Assembly: GCA_900317015.1 (NCBI GenBank)
Contig: ONFH01000200.1
Location: 1 to 25,458, forward strand
Length of the DNA stretch: 25,458 nucleotides
Reading direction: 5' to 3'
Source: an uncultured Erysipelotrichaceae bacterium
GTDB taxonomy: Bacteria; Bacillota_I; Bacilli_A; Erysipelotrichales; Coprobacillaceae
In this document: one piece after another, positions 21,898 through 25,458 of the stretch
How the letters are laid out: each line of letters starts with the position of its first letter
Numbering within the stretch: position 1 is the stretch's first letter
Notes under the pieces: generated by a model
The model's input: only the letters and a program-made list of their open reading frames with translations
Databases searched by the model: none
Told to the model about the DNA's origin: nothing
Program-made: the position numbers and the translations under genes

Positions 21898-22042
21898 TCC
21901 CAAGGAAGGAATTCCTTGAGAAGTCGTAAATTGTGATAAATTTTACTTAGTTACATTTATGAAGGATCTACTGAAGCAATCAACTTTTTAGTGCGCTCTT
22001 TTTCATGCGCCTAAATGAAGTGGCTTCAGTGGGTCTTTTTTT
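21898..22042 (+). ncRNA. structured RNA candidate between thiI and the next gene
   Basis: About 145 nt with its own promoter and end. It begins with the perfect hairpin CAAGGAA-GGAA-TTCCTTG (21901-21918, GNRA loop). An AU-rich linker follows (21921-21962) with a partial inverted repeat. The 3' half is a long two-part hairpin. Its 13-bp outer stem GATCTACTGAAGC (21965-21977) / GCTTCAGTGGGTC (22023-22035) has two G-U pairs. A 9-bp inner stem TTTAGTGCGC (21987-21996) / GCGCCTAAA (22007-22015) has one bulge and a pyrimidine-rich loop (TCTTTTTCAT). Seven T's close it as a terminator. It could be a free-standing sRNA or a terminated leader for the gene at 22115; the 73-bp gap and a separate promoter-like sequence favour the former. 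Confidence 0.5.
22023..22042 (+). terminator. 3' arm and T-run of the 21.9-kb RNA terminator
   Basis: GCTTCAGTGGGTC followed by TTTTTTT, pairing with 21965-21977. Confidence 0.75.
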
Positions 22043-22065
22043 GCTTTGCATCAAAAAGTGACTCC

Positions 22066-22094
22066 TTAAACTGGCAAAATCAGCCAAATATGAA
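22066..22094 (+). promoter_or_regulatory. possible promoter of the 199-aa gene
   Basis: TTAAAC (22066-22071), 17-bp spacer, TATGAA (22089-22094). Both boxes are weak. Confidence 0.35.
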
Positions 22095-22114
22095 ACAGGA
22101 AAGAAGGAAGAATT

Positions 22115-22714
22115 ATGCAAACAATTAATCAGTACAACTACACAAAATTTATCAACAGTTTAACGGTGGAAGAACGTCGTGACTATGAACGTCTCTGCTT
22201 GCAGATGACTTATGCCATGAGCAAGAAAGATGGAGATGAAGTCTTGAACACGTACGCCTCCTTAGAAAACTTGATCGAGAAAAAGGAAGGCGAATTAGGG
22301 ATGACCCTGATGGTACGCACTGATGAGTATCTCGAAAATCTGATCGAGCTGTGCGATCGTGTCAGTGAGCATCTCATTGACAAGAAAAGCAGCGAAGCGA
22401 GAAAAAGAACATTAGCATTCTTTGACTTCGATTCGTGCAATAAGTGGTTGAGTGAACATGATCATGTACGTGTTGAAGGATTGAAGATCGACGAAAAAAA
22501 GCGTGGAACATTTCCTATCAAGGTATCCATTCGTGAATATCCACAGTCACTTGGCGTGACTTATGGATTTGTTAAACTGGCCAAACGTCGTACAACGTTT
22601 GAAAAGCTGAAGACGTTCTGGCTGACAGAGCATAAAGGTGAGATCATTGATGGATGTACCAAAATGAAGCATCATGTCGTGATCTTGTGTCACAAGGCGA
22701 AACGTCTGAAATAA
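22115..22714 (+). CDS. unrecognised basic cytoplasmic protein
   Basis: 199 aa, rich in Lys, Arg and Glu, with no signal peptide or membrane segment. The N-terminal half is helical (SLTVEERRDYERLCLQMTYA, then ENLIEKKEGELGMTLMV). The C-terminal half contains FFDFDSCNKWLSEHDHVRVE and ends in a basic tail (CHKAKRLK), which could suit nucleic-acid binding, but I recognise no family. AGAAGGAAGAATT precedes the ATG. It sits alone between a structured RNA candidate and ackA, with its own strong terminator. No function is proposed. Confidence 0.7.
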   Translation: MQTINQYNYTKFINSLTVEERRDYERLCLQMTYAMSKKDGDEVLNTYASLENLIEKKEGELGMTLMVRTDEYLENLIELCDRVSEHLIDKKSSEARKRTLAFFDFDSCNKWLSEHDHVRVEGLKIDEKKRGTFPIKVSIREYPQSLGVTYGFVKLAKRRTTFEKLKTFWLTEHKGEIIDGCTKMKHHVVILCHKAKRLK

Positions 22715-22724
22715 GAATGATGAG

Positions 22725-22780
22725 AAGGGAACTTCTTCGATGACTCTATGAATTGGGAAAACGAAGAAGTTCCTTTTCTT
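22725..22780 (+). terminator. terminator of the 199-aa gene
   Basis: GGAACTTCTTCG (22728-22739) / CGAAGAAGTTCC (22762-22773), a perfect 12-bp stem with a 22-nt loop, followed by TTTTCTTT. Confidence 0.8.
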
Positions 22781-22815
22781 TGTGAAAAAACCAATCTCCT
22801 TGTCTCAAAAATGTG

Positions 22816-22829
22816 TGGAAAGGCTTTCA
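22816..22829 (+). promoter_or_regulatory. possible cre (CcpA) site upstream of ackA
   Basis: TGGAAAGGCTTTCA has two mismatches to the cre consensus, one of them at the core C. ackA is a classic CcpA-activated gene in Bacillus, with cre upstream of its promoter, so the location fits. I could not define the ackA promoter with confidence; TTTCAA near 22825 and GATATC near 22846 are poor candidates. Confidence 0.3.
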
Positions 22830-22894
22830 AAGAACAAGAAAAAGTGATATCCTTACATGGTAATGTTATTTGAGACTTAGGAGGAAAGAAATTT

Positions 22895-24115
22895 ATGGCT
22901 AAAGTTATGGCAGTCAATGCCGGAAGTTCATCTTTAAAATTTCAGTTATTTGAAATGCCTGAAGAAGAAGTCATCACTTCAGGTGTCGTAGAAAGAATCG
23001 GACAGGAGATGGGCTCTTTTACAATCAAATATAATGGGCAGAAAAAGGTCGTAGAAAAACCTATTCCAGATCATAAAGTCGCAGTTGATATGTTGCTGGA
23101 AGCATTAGTTTCTGAACATATCGTGAAACAGTTAACAGAAATCGAAGCTGTTGGTCACCGTATCGTGCAAGGTGGTCCTTACTTTGATGATTCTGCCATC
23201 GTTGATGATGACGTAGCATCTAAAGTAGAAGAATTAGCAGAATTAGCACCATTACATAACCCAGCACACTTAATCGGTTATCGTGCATTCAAAGAAGCTT
23301 TACCTAATGCTGGTGAAGTCTTCACATTCGATACTGCATTCCATCAGACAATGGATGAAGAACGTTATTTATATCCATTACCTTATGAATATTACACGGA
23401 TCTTAAGGTAAGAAAATATGGTGCTCATGGGACTTCTCATAAGTATGTCAGCGAACAGTTGATTCAGTTATTAGGAAATCCTAAACATTCACGTGTGATC
23501 GTTTGTCACTTAGGTAATGGCGCTTCTTTATCAGCTGTTCAGGATGGTAAATGTGTTGATACATCAATGGGCTTCACACCATTAGCCGGTGTTATGATGG
23601 GTGGCCGCTGCGGTAGTGTTGACCCTTCAATCATGCCTTACTTATGCAAGAAGTTAAATAAGACACCTGATGAGATCTTAGACATCTATAACCATGAATC
23701 AGGTATGAAAGGTGTATCAGGGATTTCATCTGACTCACGTGATATTGAAAATGCCTTATTCAATAAAGATGGGAAATCAACACCAGAACAGATCGAACGT
23801 GCTTTAAAGACATCTTTACTTTATGCGCGTATCGTCTCTAAATACATCGGTGCTTACTATACTGAACTTGGTGGCTGTGATGCCATTGCCTTCACAGCTG
23901 GTGTTGGGGAAAACGCCGCTTACTTACGTCGTTTGATCATCGACAACTGCTCAAGAGCTTTAGGTGTATTCCTAGATGAAGAAGAAAATAACAAGAGAGT
24001 CAAAGGCAATCATTTAATTTCTAACGAATTCTCTCGTATTGATGTTTATGTCATTCCAACAAACGAAGAAGTTATGATTGCAAGAGATACATGCCGTCTG
24101 TTAAACATTAAATAA
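22895..24115 (+). CDS. ackA: acetate kinase
   Basis: This enzyme makes ATP and acetate from acetyl phosphate (with ADP), the energy-yielding end of acetogenic fermentation. At 406 aa it is typical. ASKHA-fold motifs: VMAVNAGSSSLKFQLFE at the N-terminus, the catalytic-site DTAFHQT, the HLGNGASLSA phosphate loop, MGFTPLAGVMMGGRCGSVDP, and the adenosine motif FTAGVGENAAYLRR. The ribosome binding site TTAGGAGGAAAG is strong. Its stop codon overlaps the start of the next gene (TAATG). No pta gene is visible nearby. Confidence 0.96.
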   Translation: MAKVMAVNAGSSSLKFQLFEMPEEEVITSGVVERIGQEMGSFTIKYNGQKKVVEKPIPDHKVAVDMLLEALVSEHIVKQLTEIEAVGHRIVQGGPYFDDSAIVDDDVASKVEELAELAPLHNPAHLIGYRAFKEALPNAGEVFTFDTAFHQTMDEERYLYPLPYEYYTDLKVRKYGAHGTSHKYVSEQLIQLLGNPKHSRVIVCHLGNGASLSAVQDGKCVDTSMGFTPLAGVMMGGRCGSVDPSIMPYLCKKLNKTPDEILDIYNHESGMKGVSGISSDSRDIENALFNKDGKSTPEQIERALKTSLLYARIVSKYIGAYYTELGGCDAIAFTAGVGENAAYLRRLIIDNCSRALGVFLDEEENNKRVKGNHLISNEFSRIDVYVIPTNEEVMIARDTCRLLNIK

Positions 24116-24888
24116 TGTCCATTAAAGCAATATTTTTTGACATTGACGGAACGCTAGTTAGTTTTAAAACACATGAGATGCCTGACGAGGCCCGTCAGGC
24201 TCTTCATCTTTTACAGGAAAATGGCATCAAGATCTTTATCGCAACAGGTAGAGGACCAGACGGCTTAAAGGTATTAGACGGTATTGATTTTGATGGCTAT
24301 ATTACCTTAAATGGACAATTATGTTATACCAAAGATCAAGTCATCTATGAGAACTTCATTAAGAAGGAAGAACTCGAGATCTTACTAGATGAATTAAAGA
24401 AGCATCCATTCCCTTGTGGTTTTGTGACAAAAGAAGGGAAAGTTTTCAACTATCGTGATGAACGCTGTGATGAGATCAATGCAATCACGCACAATGATGA
24501 TCAACCAGCAGGGGATGTTTCTCATATTGCCGATGAGAAAGTTTATCAGTGTATGTGCTACATTAGTGAAGAGGAAGAAAAAGAATTGCTTTCTAAGATG
24601 AAGAACTGTACTTCAGGAAGATGGCATCCTTTATTTACTGATGTATCTCCAATTGGTGGGACAAAGTTAAATGGCATCGATCAGTTCTTAAAGTACTATG
24701 GATTCTCACTTGATGAAACCATGGCCTTTGGTGATGGCGGGAATGACATGGCCATGCTTAAGCATGTCGGTGTCTCTGTATGCATGGGAAATGGTAATGA
24801 AGAAGTTAAAGAAATCGCTAGTTATGTAACAGATTCCGTTGATGAGGATGGCATTGTGAATGCCTTAAAGCATTTCAATCTTATATAA
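24115..24888 (+). CDS. HAD superfamily phosphatase, Cof type
   Basis: 257 aa. Motif I FFDIDGTLVSF (D9 nucleophile, D11), motif II ATGRGPDG, motif III lysine in GGTKLNGIDQFLKYYG, and motif IV GDGGNDMAMLKHVG. A C2B cap with several cysteines (CGFV, YQCMCY, MKNCTSG) lies between. It resembles the other HAD gene at 12333-13133 in type but is clearly not a recent duplicate. Its ATG overlaps the ackA stop by one base, so translation is coupled and the two share a transcript. The substrate is unknown; a sugar phosphate is most likely for the family. Confidence 0.9.
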   Translation: MSIKAIFFDIDGTLVSFKTHEMPDEARQALHLLQENGIKIFIATGRGPDGLKVLDGIDFDGYITLNGQLCYTKDQVIYENFIKKEELEILLDELKKHPFPCGFVTKEGKVFNYRDERCDEINAITHNDDQPAGDVSHIADEKVYQCMCYISEEEEKELLSKMKNCTSGRWHPLFTDVSPIGGTKLNGIDQFLKYYGFSLDETMAFGDGGNDMAMLKHVGVSVCMGNGNEEVKEIASYVTDSVDEDGIVNALKHFNLI

Positions 24889-24897
24889 AGAATAATG

Positions 24898-24928
24898 ACT
24901 ATAGATGAACAAACATCTATAGTTTTTG
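24898..24928 (+). terminator. terminator of the ackA operon
   Basis: ACTATAGATG (24898-24907), loop AACAAA, CATCTATAGT (24914-24923), TTTT. Confidence 0.85.
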
Positions 24929-24971
24929 CGTTTATAAGGAAAAACTATATGCCTCCATAATATATAAGTAT

Positions 24972-25020
24972 TTGTGAATAATATGTAAATACGCTAACCT
25001 ATACCTATAAGCTAGGTGGG
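24972..25020 (+). promoter_or_regulatory. promoter region and RBS of the MBL-fold gene
   Basis: TTGTGA (24972-24977), 17-bp spacer, TAACCT (24995-25000); a TATAAG lies at 25006-25011 as an alternative. AGGTGGG (25014-25020) precedes the ATG at 25026. Confidence 0.4.
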
Positions 25021-25025
25021 ATGAT

Positions 25026-25458
25026 ATGAAGAAAGTAGTGAGAATCATTGTGAAAATTTTTATTGTGATTTTGGTGATTGCTCTGGGAGTGTATGGATTT
25101 ACAAAAGTTTATCCCTCTTTTGGGGCTTCGCCAAGTGCAAAAATGCGTAAGGATTATCAAAAGAGAGCATCAAATTTTGATGGCAAATCTTTTCATAATA
25201 CCGGAAGTTTTAAGCTTATGGAGGCACCTGGAAAGGGAAAGACAACCATTTTGTATCAAAGAAAGGGGCAACTCCTGAAAAGCGTTTAACAGCGCTGAAG
25301 CCAGATCTATTATCCGGTGAAGCACTCAAGAAGTCGAAAGATTTCTCAGTCACCTGGTTTGGTCATTCAACTTTACTTATACAGATGCATGGGATGAATA
25401 TCCTGATTGATCCGATTTTTAGTGAACGCTCTTCACCATTTCAGTTTGTTGGAACAAA
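25026..25458 (+). pseudogene. MBL-fold metallo-hydrolase (RomA/NAPE-PLD-like), frameshifted and cut by the window end
   Basis: The first frame gives an N-terminal membrane anchor (residues about 5-27, VVRIIVKIFIVILVIALGVY), then SPSAKMRKDYQKRASNFDGK and ends at a TAA (25287-25289) after YQRKGQLLKSV. From 25265 the -1 frame continues without a stop to the window end and reads GATPEKRLTALKPDLLSGEA, then the MBL-fold start VTWFGHSTLLIQMHGMNILI and DPIFSERSSPF. Together they make the expected N-terminus of a membrane-anchored MBL hydrolase. The switch lies at AAAGGGG (25262-25268). One missing G explains it as a mutation or sequence error. The site also fits the slippery pattern X XXY YYZ (A AAG GGG), so programmed -1 frameshifting is possible but unproven. 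Confidence 0.75.

Noticed and set aside
21863..22042. 6S RNA, riboswitch or T-box leader
   Set aside because: No large central bubble of 6S type, no T-box sequence (TGG paired to specifier) and no known riboswitch core. The terminator is separated from the next gene by 73 bp with its own promoter-like sequence.
12333..24888. The two Cof-type HAD genes as a recent duplication
   Set aside because: Only the HAD motifs are shared; cap sequences and lengths differ, so they are old paralogs at most.

Overview
The window is chromosomal DNA from a low-GC Gram-positive bacterium (Bacillota). A class-level guess is Erysipelotrichia or a close relative. The evidence is the AT-rich codon use, strong AGGAGG-type ribosome binding sites, sigma-A type promoters, EzrA, a ThiI without rhodanese domain, and the order rpsD / ezrA / cysteine desulfurase / thiI / ackA, which resembles Bacillus-type genomes. 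No tRNA, rRNA, insertion sequence, prophage or CRISPR array was seen. Most genes are housekeeping.

Layout. 1-476: start of an iron-sulfur repair (RIC/ScdA-type) gene on the minus strand, with an operator-like inverted repeat at its promoter, divergent from guaB (IMP dehydrogenase). 2.0-7.7 kb: a mutS-mutL-miaA operon ending in a small membrane protein. 7.8-10.1 kb: two minus-strand genes, a secreted SH3-like protein and an unrecognised helical protein, separated and flanked by intergenic regions rich in small-RNA candidates. 10.5-13.8 kb: rarA, dtd, a HAD phosphatase and a YhhN-like membrane protein in alternating directions, with interleaved divergent promoters and shared terminators. 14.0-16.6 kb: a NifX-like protein and a flavin-fold protein (plus strand), then a CpXC zinc-ribbon protein and a membrane-anchored Ig-like protein (minus strand). 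16.7-21.8 kb: rpsD with a structured leader, divergent from ezrA, followed by a cysteine desulfurase/thiI pair for tRNA thiolation. 21.8-25.5 kb: a structured RNA candidate, an unrecognised protein, ackA translationally coupled to a second HAD phosphatase, and the start of a metallo-beta-lactamase-fold gene that carries a frameshift.

Two observations stand out. First, the two intergenic regions at 8.7-9.2 kb and 10.1-10.5 kb encode what looks like a family of small RNAs. Three share the same 5' hairpin (GTACTTA / TAAGTAC around a four-base loop) and a Rho-independent terminator whose loop contains UCCC. Two of these also share an upstream box at identical distance from the RNA. A fourth RNA of the same architecture, but different hairpin sequence, lies on the opposite strand. 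UCCC in exposed positions is the known seed type of Shine-Dalgarno-targeting sRNAs in staphylococci. Second, MutL has an intact ATPase half, but its C-terminal endonuclease motifs and its sliding-clamp motif are all degenerate, and the adjacent MutS shows no clamp-binding motif. This is unusual for a Gram-positive organism, where MutL is normally the nicking enzyme of mismatch repair.

All family assignments come from reading motifs by eye. No database search or folding program was run.
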